Source of the DNA: Cyclina sinensis
Taxonomy: Eukaryota; Mollusca; Bivalvia; Venerida; Veneridae
DNA: 64,000 nucleotides
NCBI GenBank assembly: GCA_012932295.1
Contig: JAAONU010000001.1
Location: forward strand, 38,161,449 to 38,225,448
Reading direction: 5' to 3'
Below, piece by piece: positions 51,001 through 62,475 of this stretch. Under the pieces are notes generated by a model, which worked only from the letters and a program-made list of their open reading frames with translations, did no database searches and was not told the DNA's origin. The position numbers were made by a program, and so were the translations under genes. Each line of letters begins with the position of its first letter. The first letter of the stretch is position 1.

Positions 51001-54000
51001 AATGTTGAAAAGGTCACAGATGAAGTCGGGGAGAAAATTGCAGTCCGGTAATACTAGTTTTTTTGTTTTTTCATCTTGTTCCGTCCTTTCTTCTATACTC
51101 TGTATTCAAACTGATAGATTCTTGGGAGACTTATTGCATGAGTTGTCACATGACTTTAATATAATTGTATACATATATAAGGTCTTACATTAATGAAAAT
51201 AAATACATATGAAACAAAATCAGATCTTTTAAAATAGAATATGAAGTTAATAAATGAATGCCAAATTGTGTAATAAGGACAAAATACAGTATATTTACTA
51301 ACAGTCACAGGGCAGTTTTTTTTCAAATCTCATTTGGACAGAATGTCTGTAGTCCACTGGTGTTTTCATTCTATTGCAGATTGTTCAATAATGTTAAGAC
51401 TAAACATTAATTTAAACATTTTGTCATTTCACAAAATTGATTTACAATTTCAGGATTGACAGATTAACCAAGGTTTTTTCATCAGATGAGGGAAAAGTTA
51501 CTGCAGTGAATGGTATAATATTTCACTTTTATAAGACATAATGTTTAAAATACAATTATTGCAGTTATATCTGTACTTTTTTTGCCCCCTAAGGAGGCAT
51601 ATAGTTCTTGAACTGTCAGTCCATGCATATGTCATTCCGTCCAGGAGCTTTAACATTGCCTATAACTTTCCTAATTAGTAAATAGATTTACTTTACTCTT
51701 CAACACAACACCCCTTGGGGGAAGACCTTCCCACTGACTTATATTTATTGGACCTTGACCCAAGAATGACCTTGACATGAAAGGTCCATTTGTCAAAATT
51801 ATTTGATATTGGCCATAACTCCCTAATTACTGAACCGATTTAGTTCACATTTGCACATAACAACCCTTTAGGAGAGATCTTCCAAATGACATATATTATT
51901 TTTGACCTTGACTCCTAAGGTCGGTCGGTAGGTCGGTCTGTCAGTCGGTCCGTCTGTAGACACTTCGTGTCCGATCAATAACTAGAGAACGCTTTGACCT
52001 AGGTTCACCAAACTTGGTGTGCTGGCTGGTCATCACCAGTAGATGACCCCTATTGATTTTGAGGTCAAAGGTCAAGCTCACAGGCACCTTCATTCTAAAA
52101 ACGTTTTCCGATCAATAACTAGAGAACACTTTGACCTAGGTTCACTAAACTTGGTATGCTGGTTGGTCATCACCAGTAGATGACCCCTATTGACTTTGAG
52201 GTCAAAGGTCAAGATCACAGAGACTTTCATCCTAAAAACGGTTATCGATCAATAACTAGAGAACGCTTTGACCTAGGTTCACTAAACTTGGTATGCTGGC
52301 AGGTCATCACCAGAAGATGACCCTATTGACTTTGAGGTCATTAGGTCAAAGGTCAAGCTCACAGGGACCTTCATCCTAAAAACGGTTTCCGATCAATACC
52401 TAGAGAACACTTTGACCTAGGTTCACCAAACTTGGTATGCTAGTTGGTCATCACCAGTAGATGACCCATATTGATTTTGAGGTCATTCGGTCAAAGGTCA
52501 AGCTCACAGGGACCTTGATCCTAAAAACGGTTTCCGATCAATAACTACAGCACGCTTTGACCTAGGTTCACCAAACTTGGTATGTTGGTTGGTCATCACC
52601 AGTAGATGACCCCTATTGACTTTGAGATCATTAGGTCAAAGGTTAAGGTCACAAAGACTTTCATCCTTAAAACGGTTTCCGATTAATAACTAGAGCAAGC
52701 TTAAACCTAGGTTCACCAAACTTGGTATGCAGGTTGGTCATCACCAGTAGATAACCCCTATTGATTTTGAGGTCATTTGGTCAAAGGTCAAGCTCACAGA
52801 GACTTTCATCCTAAAAATGGTTTCCGATCAATAACTAGAGAACGCTTTGACCTAGGTTCACCAAACTTGGTATGCTGGTTGGTCATCACTAGTAGATGAC
52901 CCCTATTGATTTTGAGGTCATTAGGTCAAAGGTCAAGGCCACAGGGACCTTGATCCTAAAAATGGTTTCTGATCAATAACTAGAGAACACTTTGGCCCAA
53001 CCACAAGCAATTAGGTGCTGCTGGGGGGCATTTATGTTTTACAAACATTTCTTGTTTAGCTAAATAAATTATGTTCACTATTTTCTGTGTTATACATGCT
53101 CTGCCAAGTTGAATAACCAGTAAAATACTGCTATGTGCTCTACAGTAAGAACTGTTGCATTGTACAAAATTTGTTAAAGTTGCCTTGTTTATTCTCTAAG
53201 TGGAAGAGTTTTCATCAGAACTTGAAATATATACAATCCTGGTGATTTTTTATGCCCCCCCGCATCTAGCGATTGAACTGTCCGTACGTCCGGTTAACCT
53301 GTTTCGGCAAGTGGGATGTTTCTCAGTTTCTACAAAGAGCAGTGGCATGAAAGTTTCCTCACTTAACAGTGCAAAAAGGTCATGACCCTGACAAGTTACA
53401 TAACTGTGGCTACATTATTTCTTGGAGAATCTACCCATTATTTACTTAGAGAAATGGTTAACCAGTTTTGGCAAGTTGGATATTTCTCAATTTCCACCAA
53501 TAGCAGTGGCATGAAATTTACATACTTATTTAACAGTGCACAGGTCATGACTGTGACAAGTAACATAACTGTGACTACATTTTTATGCCCCTGGCATCTT
53601 GTGATTGAACTGTCCGTCCAGTTAACCTGTTGACCCAGGCAAGTTATGTGACTGTGGTAACTGCTTTTCTTGACTAATCTCTGGTGTGAGCAGTTAGAGA
53701 AGGCACATAATTAATTTTTTGAGTAATCTCCCCATTATGTACTTAAAGAAAAGGTAACATTCTTTGGCAAGTAACAGTTGGATATTTCTTAATTTCTACA
53801 AATAGCAGCAACATGTCACATTACACAGTCACATACCAGTGCACATGTCATGATCCTGGAAAGGTACCTAACTGTTGTGGTCTTATTTTTTCTTGGATTA
53901 TCTCCTCTTTATATACTTGGAGCGTAGGTTAACTTATTTTTAGCAAGTTGGATATTTTTTTCATCTTCCACAAATAGCAGTGACATGACATACTACAAAC

Positions 54001-57000
54001 TTACTCATCAGTTCAAGGACTGGTAATGACCCTGATAAGATACATAACTGAGGCTATCTGTTTTTTGGTAATCAGCATGAATAGTTTCGTAGTTTAATGG
54101 CCTGATACTTAACAGTACAAAGTTCATGACCCTGTCAAGATGAAACAATCAGCTAGTTGGACTTTAGTTAACTTTCATGTACAAAGTTGTGGCCTTGAAA
54201 AGTTAAATAATTGTTTGAACTTCTTTTCTTGAATAATCTGCTCTTTATAATCTTAGATTATAAGTTACTTTACTTGATTTTTAAATTCTTTTTACATACA
54301 GGTTCTAGCACCAGAAAGTTATTTCCATACTAACTTGTGATTTCAGTTGCTGTTTTGCCACTGTGCTGTCATTTTAAGTTTGTATCATGAAAAACTATGC
54401 TACAGAGGTCACATGTGTTTTCTGAATACAGCATATTGTTTATGAGGGGTTTAATAGGTTTAAACTAGAACTGTCTTTTGATGTCCAGTCTCAGTCTGAT
54501 GCCTTAACTATAAAACAGGCATATTTTGCAATAGTCAGCACACTTCTTGTTCTTTGACTTCATGCATGTTGGAAGGGTAAACTTACTGTGACAGTTGACA
54601 GTAAGTTGCTCATTTTGTTACTTCAGATCTTAGCCTAGACATCTATGAAGGTCAGATTACAGCTTTGCTCGGTCACAATGGTGCTGGGAAAACAACAACT
54701 ATGAACATACTGTCTGGATTAACAAGCCCAACATCAGGAACAGTAACTGTTACTGGCTTGGTATGTATTTTTGTCAATTTTTTATGCATGGTACTACTGT
54801 TTCATCTCAGAGTTGTCAGGTTATACAGAGTCTGGTTGCCCTCAGGTGGTTATCTTTCTTTTTAGTTGTTGCTAGTTGCATGTACTGCCTTGTATTGTTG
54901 ACTATGCTTTACCATTTAAAACATTGTTTTCTACTGGTTACATTTTCAGATGCTTTTCTTACATTTCAGTCATCTGAATTTTACTACATACATGCCGTTC
55001 TCCCGTTACTCTCCGGGTTCTCCCGATATTTAGACCCTTACCCCGGCGCCCTGACGAAGCACCTAAATCTCCTGATAAATCAACATTTTGTCTTGAAAGA
55101 AAAAAAAAATTCATAAAATTTGTTGAATACACACTTAAGTCCAAGTTTGAATATACCAAGTCAAAACCTTGACACGCGAGATCAATAATTGGTTGATTGT
55201 GACGAAAGTCAGCTCTTTCTTACAGGTGTTAGTGTTAATTGTCAGTAACATCTGGTCATTGCCCGGGGTAATACTTAGCACCTGATTGATGTACTTGATG
55301 TTTGCAACAAGATGACATGTCATTCACCTGATTGTTGTTACACTATGTTGAATAAAGTACCATGTATGATGTCAGAAACACATGTTTTTTGGTTTTCGTT
55401 TTTACCCTGTTGTGATGTCCAAAAACCCAGCGATTTTCCACAAATCTCCCGTTCATGATCCAACCCTAAACGGCATGTTTGTTTTACTAAACGTTGCAAA
55501 ACTGAATAATTTGAAGTACATTGGTATCAGAGTGGATTTGTTTAAAAATACAAATGTCCACACTTGAAAATTATTTCATCTGATTTCAAATACATTTGCT
55601 ATTGTCCTAGGATGTATCAGATCCAAATGATATGGCAGAAATTCGAAGCATGACAGGAGTTTGTCCTCAGCATAATATTTTGTTTGAAGATCTCACTTGC
55701 TTAGAACATCTGAGATTGTTTGCTGGAATAAAGGGTATCACACAGCACAGGAGAGATAAAGAGGTGAGAAAGATGATTTTATAAAGAGAGTAAAAAGGAT
55801 ACAGATCTATGGCTTATTGATCCTTACTGAAACATTTTTTTCTGCTCTTTGAAGTAGAATTTTGATACATTGCTATTATGATAACCCTTAGTAAAAATAA
55901 TGACTTAAGAAGCAAGAAACTTTCGGCCTGTGCACCAGAAATGACTTAGACAGTTGTGGTATATGGTGTTTGCTCTTTGACTTACAATATTTGGCCTTAA
56001 TTTAGAACAAAAAAACACAATCTCTCTTTTAAAACACAACTATCTTGAAATTGTGCCATTCCCATCAAAATCCTGTATTATTAAGGAGGTGTACTGAAGT
56101 CTTGACAAAAGTAAATGTGCTTACTTCTTGACAAAGTAATGTAGTTTCTCATTATACAAAAAGAACTTTACTTTGAAACATCTAACCCATTGGTACATGA
56201 TCTCATTGTAATTTCACTATTGTATACTGTGTTCACATGCAGAATTTTGTTTTCATGATTTTAAGCATCATCTAAAAATCTTCACTGGATAAGTTCTTGT
56301 AATTCAGGCTTATAATGATATCAACTTAAACAGAATCAAATTGTGATTATGAAAACAATAAAATACGTTTATTACTGTTCAATAATTTAATGTACATTTA
56401 AATTTAGATAGAAGATGCCATCAGCAGTGTAGGTCTTAATGAACAGAAAGATGTCAAATCTAAAGTCTTGAGCGGGGGACAGAAGAGGAAATTATCAGTT
56501 GCGATAGCAATTATTGGAGATCCTAAGGTAGTCCATGTCCCAAAGATCACAGTTTCTATTAATACAGCGGTCATTGCATTGAAACTTTGCACAGCTCTCT
56601 TACATAGTAAAAAAGCTGGGGTTTTTTTTTTCACAAATTTTTATTCACTTACAGATGTACATGTTGACTATGATTGGGTCATTGTTTAGCTGTACCATGG
56701 TATGAATTTTGAAGTAGGGTATATTATAGATTTCATTTTACACTACATTTGTTCATAAACATTAGGAACTATTTTTTTTTGCAACTACTCAGAGAGACTT
56801 TCATGTGCATCCAATTAGGGGGCATTTGTCACATAGTATGACAACACTTGTTTTAATTTTTTGATAGTTAGACATCAGAAAATTCTGTATGACAGGGAAT
56901 ACTTTTGATTAATTTTTCTACAGATTATTTTTCTGGATGAGCCAACAGCTGGAATGGACCCACGTTCCAGACGCCATCTTTGGTCTGTACTGAAAGAGAA

Positions 57001-58903
57001 AAAGAAAGGCAGAGCTATTCTGTTGAGCACACATTTTATGGATGAAGCTGACATCCTAGCTGGTACTTGTCTTCATTCTTTCTCATTTCAACACTCAACA
57101 TCACATATAATGATGAAAAACTCTTTTTTGCAGTATTTTCATAAAAGCACAAGCTGTTGCAAATATTGTAACAGTACCTGCTTTACTTCATTCCAGTTTT
57201 GTCAATTTTGACCAGCTTTAAAGACATATTTTGTGAAGACACATTAAAGTTGAACTTGGCCATTTTTAAGAGGCAATGTCACTAAACGCAATTATAAAGT
57301 CTACATGTTAAGAGTAAAGTGCTTAGGAATTAGTAATTGTCAACAATTACCCTGGTAAAGTAGTAGACATAGTACATGTATGTATTAGGAAACAAATTAA
57401 GCCAAACAAATTGTTTTGTATTCTGTTGTTCTGTTCTGTTGTATTTCAGTGTGGGCTTTTTAACTTGTGTATGTATAGCTTACTTTGTGACTGAACTTAT
57501 GACCTTTTTCTTGTTTCAAGTAAATATCTAGTTTCATTTACAGACAGAAAAGCCATCATAAACAGAGGCTCACTAAGATGTTGTGGCTCCTCTTTGTTTC
57601 TGAAGAACAGGTTTGGCATCGGGTACCACCTGAAGTAAGTTGACTAGGTTACTCTTTCTGTACTCTGTACTTTAGCTACTTCTTGTTACCCTTTTGCAAT
57701 ATTGCATTAAGTAAGTATATTTAGTGGCCAAACAATGATAATTTTCACTATTTCTCTTGAAAATGTGCATTGCAACACCAGTCAGCTTATCATTTACTGC
57801 CAGTTACTATCTCAATACAGAGTGACCTTAAATTTTATATATCTTACCATATCATTACAGTATGGTAGTTGACCAAGATGGTGATGCAGAGGGAATAAAG
57901 GACCTTGTGTCTGACCATATAGCTGAGGCTGATACCAATAGAGCTCATGGACAAGAACTGGATATAACGCTACCTTTAGCTCAAGTTTCCAAATTCACAG
58001 GTAGGTCAGACTGGGATAATTCACAGGTAGGTCAGATTGGGATAATTCACAGGTAGGTCAGATTGGGATAATTCACAGGTAGGTCAGATTGGGATAATGT
58101 TTGTAGTGGAAAATCAAAACACTGAAACTTCAAAAAACCAAAGCTTCTGAATTCCAGAAAAATATGCTCTGGTTTTAAGAAGACATACATGTATGTTCTA
58201 GTTGTAGAAATTAGGACATGTGGCCACAAGGAATTTTCCTAACACAGTGAGTTATTATTCAGTCATGTACTTATTTTTTCTTTATTAGGACTATTTAATG
58301 CTTTAGAAGAGAGGATTACAAATGGAAATGACCTGGGAATACTCAGTTATGGTATCTCTATGACAACCCTGGAAGAAGTTTTCCTTGAACTTGGTAAGTA
58401 TGGAATAAGTTTACATTATAATTAACACTTAATCTCAAAGAGTATATTCCAGTAAATGATCGATTTAAAAAGAAAATAGAAGAGATCATCTGAACTAAAT
58501 AGTTATGGCTAACCACTGCCATGGTTTTGTAGTTAAGGTCCCTGACTTAATCACTTAACCTCTCACTGATTAAAGAGCTTGTTTTCAAGCCCTGCCACCA
58601 ACCATGACCATTTAAGTGAAAAAGTTGGCAGCAACATTCAGAGTCTGGGGGTTTCTAGTACCAATCCTTGCCAAGACTTTTGCTTAAATGAACTGCTCAC
58701 CTGATCTTAATTTGTTATAGGGCAGTAAACTTTTGATCCCAAAATTTGTTTAACTATCACAGAGAAAGATACAGGAGATGAAGACCCCCAGGTAGTGGAT
58801 GAAAGGCAAAATTTCTTACCAGCGGCAGAATATGAGTTACATGAACATATCATGTTACAGTTAGAAGGTCAATCAGCTGATGGAGGAAAACCATTGTTAG
58901 AAG
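45045..58903 (+). CDS. ABCA-family ABC transporter, N-terminal half (runs off the window)
   Basis: Fifteen exons join in phase: 45045-45134, 46690-47444, 48442-48628, 49913-50083, 50380-50530, 50873-51047, 51454-51512, 54627-54760, 55611-55763, 56408-56527, 56924-57062, 57544-57634, 57861-58000, 58289-58393, 58763-58903 (870 codons, ending in phase 1). They give a basic cytosolic start, a first membrane helix, and a luminal loop of about 190 residues with a CREG..SNC pair. [17 protein letters not shown], a hallmark of ABCA, is followed by more helices and then the first ATP-binding domain. Its motifs are Walker [10 protein letters not shown] at 545, signature LSGGQ at 646-650, Walker [13 protein letters not shown] with Asp670/Glu671, and H-loop His702. 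The short first loop is closer to ABCA3-type than ABCA1-type proteins. ABCA proteins move lipids across membranes using ATP. The second membrane half and second ATP site are not in the window. Confidence 0.93.
45434..46221. mobile_element. Candidate MITE in ABCA intron 1
   Basis: Starts CATACCTGCCATA and ends with its complement TATGGCAGGTATG. The inner flanks remain partly inverted (a GGGATTTGAGCC-like phrase on the left against GGGCCCTCAATTTCC on the right). No transposase is present. The right part contains repeated CCGGGA words. No clear target duplication was found, so classification is tentative. Confidence 0.45.
46545..46640. repeat. TATGCCCC-type repeat, short copy
   Basis: ttatgcccccagaaagaggg followed by gtctgtctgtttg, the start of the interspersed family seen several times in this window. 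It lies just upstream of ABCA exon 2. Confidence 0.55.
49530..49850 (-). repeat. tRNA-headed SINE remnant in ABCA intron 3
   Basis: On the minus strand CAATGTGGTAGAATGTC resembles an A box and AAAGTTCAAAACCAGC a B box at suitable distance; the body follows toward lower coordinates. Ends not resolved. Confidence 0.4.
51580..53040. repeat. TATGCCCC-type repeat with internal 137-145 bp satellite
   Basis: An element in ABCA intron 7 starting tttgccccctaaggaggcat and ending ctgggggcatttatg. Its middle holds a tandem array whose unit begins gatcaataactagagaac, with starts at 51973, 52110, 52247, 52391, 52536, 52681, 52826 and 52971: seven full copies and a start of an eighth. Spacing is 137 bases for the first two and 144-145 after, because later units gained an 8-base attaggtc-type piece. 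Five units carry an exact DR1 word (AGGTCA-A-AGGTCA) and two carry one-base variants. No coding capacity. Confidence 0.85.
53245..54300. repeat. Further TATGCCCC-type copies with diverged internal repeats
   Basis: Boxes at about 53252 and 53582 (ttatgcccc with gaactgtccgt) start copies whose inner sequence repeats phrases such as ggcaagttggatatttctca and aatagcagtggcatga at intervals of about 180 bases through about 54000. All of it lies in ABCA intron 7. Confidence 0.5.
58001..58104 (+). repeat. 26-bp minisatellite that repeats the ABCA exon 13 donor
   Basis: Four copies of TTCACAG/GTAGGTCAGA.. with donor GTAGGT at 58001, 58027, 58053 and 58079, exactly 26 bases apart. The first is the real exon 13 end. 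Use of the second or third donor shifts the frame. The fourth keeps the frame length but crosses an in-frame TAG at 58054-58056, so only the first donor gives full-length protein. Confidence 0.9.
58500..58735 (+). repeat. tRNA-headed SINE-like remnant in ABCA intron 14
   Basis: TTTGTAGTTAAGGTCCCTGA resembles an A box and TGTTTTCAAGCCCTGCC a B box, followed by a non-tRNA body. Moderate resemblance only. Confidence 0.35.
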
Positions 58904-59189
58904 GTAACACTTTTTGTCTTGCTCTGGAACTATTATCCAAGTAGTATCCATCAGCTAGTTCTGTAATATGACATACAGGTTATTGGGAAGAGCCTTTAAA
59001 TCTTTAAAATGGAAGAATGGTGTCAATTTCATTTTATCCCCAGAACAGTTTGTTTGTCCATCTGTTAGTCCGTCCAAACTTGAAGATCGATAAATATATT
59101 CCAGCAAAACTATGATACAAAATTCTGCTGAAGAGGTCATCCAGAGAGGAATATAGTTTAAACTTATTTATTTTATATCAATTTGGAAG

Positions 59190-59400
59190 CAAGTTCTAGC
59201 AACTATTATCAATCCCTCTTGATGACTGCTTCCTGGGTTCAGACCAGTACTGGCGCTGTAAGCAGGGAATGTGGACTATTAATGGAGACTCTAACCCCTG
59301 GTGAGATTCGAACCAGCAACTTCTGGATTGGGAGTCTGGTGCTCTTACCCCTCAACCACTGCTTCTCAGCCACAGAGGAGTATATTTTGAACACCAGTGT
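59190..59400 (-). mobile_element. tRNA-derived SINE in ABCA intron 15
   Basis: On the minus strand the head GTTGAGGGGTAAGAGCACC, then the stem CAGACTCCCAATCC, then GCTGGTTCGAATCTCACC gives clear A and B boxes of a tRNA-like promoter. The body continues to lower coordinates with cttacagcgccagtactgg-type text. It is not a tRNA gene because the acceptor stem does not close. Confidence 0.6.
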
Positions 59401-59908
59401 TGTTGTATTATGTAGGTAATCTTGAACTGCCAGGTCCTCAGATTTGATTTTTAAGCATATTGTATAGTAAAAGTGGGTGTATTTGAGAGTACTTTTTATT
59501 CAAAGATATTGTTATATATTTATATGATGAACTGTGCTTTGCAGACAGGATCTGAATGATAAAGTTGATGACTGAATTTCACTCTCAGTTGACACAAAAT
59601 AGAGTTCATACATGGATGTAATTGTTGTTAGAATGCAGATAATATATGAATTCCTATATTTTATCAGTGAATAAAACTTTTGCCATCATTCAGATCATTT
59701 GAAAATGGCATTGATTTCTCATACCTCCTAAATCTGTCAATATTCCCTGATAAAATATTGGAGAGATTATTAATTACTTTTTTAATTAAAAATAATCTTC
59801 GGTAAACCTTCTTGTAGTGATGGATACTGCTTTGATATTAGTATTTGTAAACGTATAATGTTTAATGCTGAAAGTAATTTTTGTGAACCACATTTATTAT
59901 CTCAGTAG

Positions 59909-60680
59909 GGTTGCAACCAACTAAAACTGCACAGCAATAATATCAATAGGCAGTTTGAACCAGTAGTATTAAGATGTAATAAGTCTTCAAGATTAAATTT
60001 AGATACCATTAGAAAATTTGTTCAACATATATCAAAAGATGCAGATTCTGTTTTAAATTTTAAATATTTGTGTAAAGAGTTACAAAGATACAGACAGCTG
60101 GCAAGAAATAATATCAGGTGTTGATTTTATATATCTTAGGCTTCATGTATTGTATGTTTTGTACATTTACAATGAATAAAATAGTTCTTTGATTTGAAAA
60201 TTTCAAAGTCATATCTCTTGTAAAGATGAAACATTGTGTTAGATTTAATGTTATATGTCTAACTGATTGTTATCTTTATTTCACAGATTTTATACAGTTG
60301 CACATATACAGTTTGCATATGATATAAATCTTTACAGGCTTCCTAAATCAATGCCCACATACACATACAAGCTTTCTTCTCTGAGGTATTATTTTATAAA
60401 ATGTCCAGCAGGTTTTGGTTAAAATTCGGCATACAATTCATTTCTACAAATTCTGTTTTTAGCCTTGAAATCTTTGTAGAATATCTAAATAGTTTAACTT
60501 GTTTATTTGTCAAATCAAATCTGTAATAGAAAAGAGTAATCCTGACTGAATGAATACATTTATATTTCTTTAAGACTGTTTTTTTTTTGTAGTGTATTGC
60601 TAACATATGCAGACTTTTTCTTTTAGGACTACATGTGGATACAAAAGCTGGTCTTATACCACACATCTAGATATTTTGTT
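59909..60680 (+). pseudogene. Unrecognised spliced gene fragment inside ABCA intron 15
   Basis: Three coding-looking blocks splice in phase: 59909-60117 (donor AG/GTGTTG), 60287-60385 (acceptor TTTCACAG, donor AG/GTATTA) and 60627 to about 60680 (acceptor TTTTAG). They give a continuous protein with LCKELQRYRQLARNN, then IQFAYDINLYRLPKSMP, then TTCGYKSWSYTTHL. The third block runs into a TATGCTCC-type repeat. Phases cannot join ABCA exon 15, which ends in phase 1, so it is not part of the transporter. I do not recognise the family. It could be a captured gene fragment, the tail of a nested gene, or chance. Confidence 0.4.
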
Positions 60681-61610
60681 TTTATGCTCCCCGAAGAGAG
60701 AGCATATAGTCGCCGCTTTGTCGGTCCGTATGTCCGTGCATCTGTACATCCGTCCGTCCATCCGCATTTTCTTGTCTGTGACATAACTCTGAAACTACTA
60801 GAAGTATTAATAGAAACTTTGTAGGTAGATAGATCTTATTGAGTAGAAGTGCAGTGCATAAAATCCACAACTCTCCGCTTCATAACTTTTGAGTTACTGC
60901 CCTTTGTTCATTTTTACACTTTGAACTTTGTCCTGGACATAACTCTGAAACTACAAGAGGTATCAACAAGAAGCTTTGTGGGTAGATAGCTCTTACTGAG
61001 AAGAAGTGAAGTGCATAAGAACCATAACTCTGCATTGGCTAATTTTTTAGTTCATGCCCTTTGTTCATTTTTACACTTTGAACTTTGTCCAGGACATAAC
61101 TCTGAAACTACAAGAAGTATCAACAAGAAACTTTCTAGGTAGATAGATCTCATTGAGTAGAAGTGCAATGCAGAAGAACCATAACTCAGCCTTGCCTAAT
61201 TTTGAGTTTTTGCCCTTTTTTCATTTTTACACTTGAAACATTGTCCTAGACATAATTCTACAACTACAAGAATTATCAACAAGAAACCTTGTAGGTCGAT
61301 AGATCTCATTGAATAAAAGTGCTGTGCATATGAACTGTAACTCTGCCTTGTCTAATTTTTGAGTTATTGCCCTTTTTTCATTTTTACACTTAGAACTTTG
61401 TCTGACATAACTCTGAAACTACAAGAGGTATCAGCAAGAAAATTTGTAGGTAGATAGATCTTATTGAGTAGAAGTGCAGTGCATAAAATCCACAACTCTC
61501 GGCTTCATAACTTTTAAATTACTGCCCTTTATAATTTTTCATACTTGATTTTTGTCCACAATGTAACCCCAACAGTATGAAAACTGCTGACTTGAAACTT
61601 CACAGGTGGA
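60680..61610. repeat. TATGCCCC-type repeat with about 155-bp internal tandem units
   Basis: Starts ttatgctccccgaagagaga and gtccgtatgtccgtgc. The phrase cataactctgaaactac recurs at about 60782, 60938, 61094, 61251 and 61405, giving five units of about 155 bases. Other unit words are gtaggtagatagatct and tttttacactttgaactttg. Confidence 0.75.
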
Positions 61611-61769
61611 TAAATCTCATAATGGTGAAGTGCAATGCACAAGAACCATTCCCTTTGCTTCATTATTTTGGAATTACTCCCCTTTGTTAATTTTCATACT
61701 TTTTATTGTCCTTAATTATCATACTTGTTGTTTAATATTTTTCATATGTACATTTTCATTCTGTAATAT

Positions 61770-62475
61770 ATGTTTATGCCCCCACAAATAGCATTGCACT
61801 TGTCCGTCAGTCCGTACGATATTACGACCGTACGTCTGTACTTATGTACGTTCTGAAATTTTGTGAATGCAACTCCTCTTATACCGGATGGCAGATTTTG
61901 CTTAAACTTGAACAACCTTAATGTGTAGATGATAGTAAAGGAAGGAATTTTTGCCTCGACCAAATTTAATGGAATTATGACCCTTTGTTGATTTTTTCAC
62001 TATATACCATATAGCCAAATAAATTTGTGAACGCAACTCCTCATAAACCTGATGGCAGATTTTGCTTAAAGTTTCAGGAATGAACAACCTAATGTGTAGA
62101 TGATAGTCAAGGAAGAAATTTTTGCTGCGACCAAATTTAACGGAATTATGGCCCTTTGTTGATTTTTTTCACTATATACCATAAAGTGAAATAAATTTGT
62201 GAACGCAACTCCTCATAAACCGGATGGCAGATTTTGCTTAAACTTTCAGGGAAGAACAACCTTAATGTGTAGATGATAGTAAAGGAAGGAATTTTTGCTT
62301 CAACCAAATTTAACGGAATTATGGCCCTTTGTTGATTTTTACACTATATACCATATAGCCAAATAAATTTGTGAACGCAACTCCTCATAAACCGGATGGC
62401 AGATTTTGCTTAAAGTTTCAGGAATGAACAACCTTAATGTGTAGATGATAGTAGAGGAAGGGTAATGTTTTTTAC
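61770..62475. repeat. TATGCCCC-type repeat with about 168-bp internal tandem units
   Basis: Starts tttatgcccccacaaatag and a gtccgtcagtccgtacg run. The phrase gcaactcctc recurs at about 61869, 62033, 62205 and 62377, giving four units of 164-172 bases, each with atggcagattttgcttaaa and tgtgtagatgatagt. A different internal unit from the neighbouring element. Confidence 0.75.

Noticed and set aside
59300..59400. Possible true tRNA gene
   Set aside because: A and B boxes are good, but the acceptor stem does not pair and a SINE body follows.
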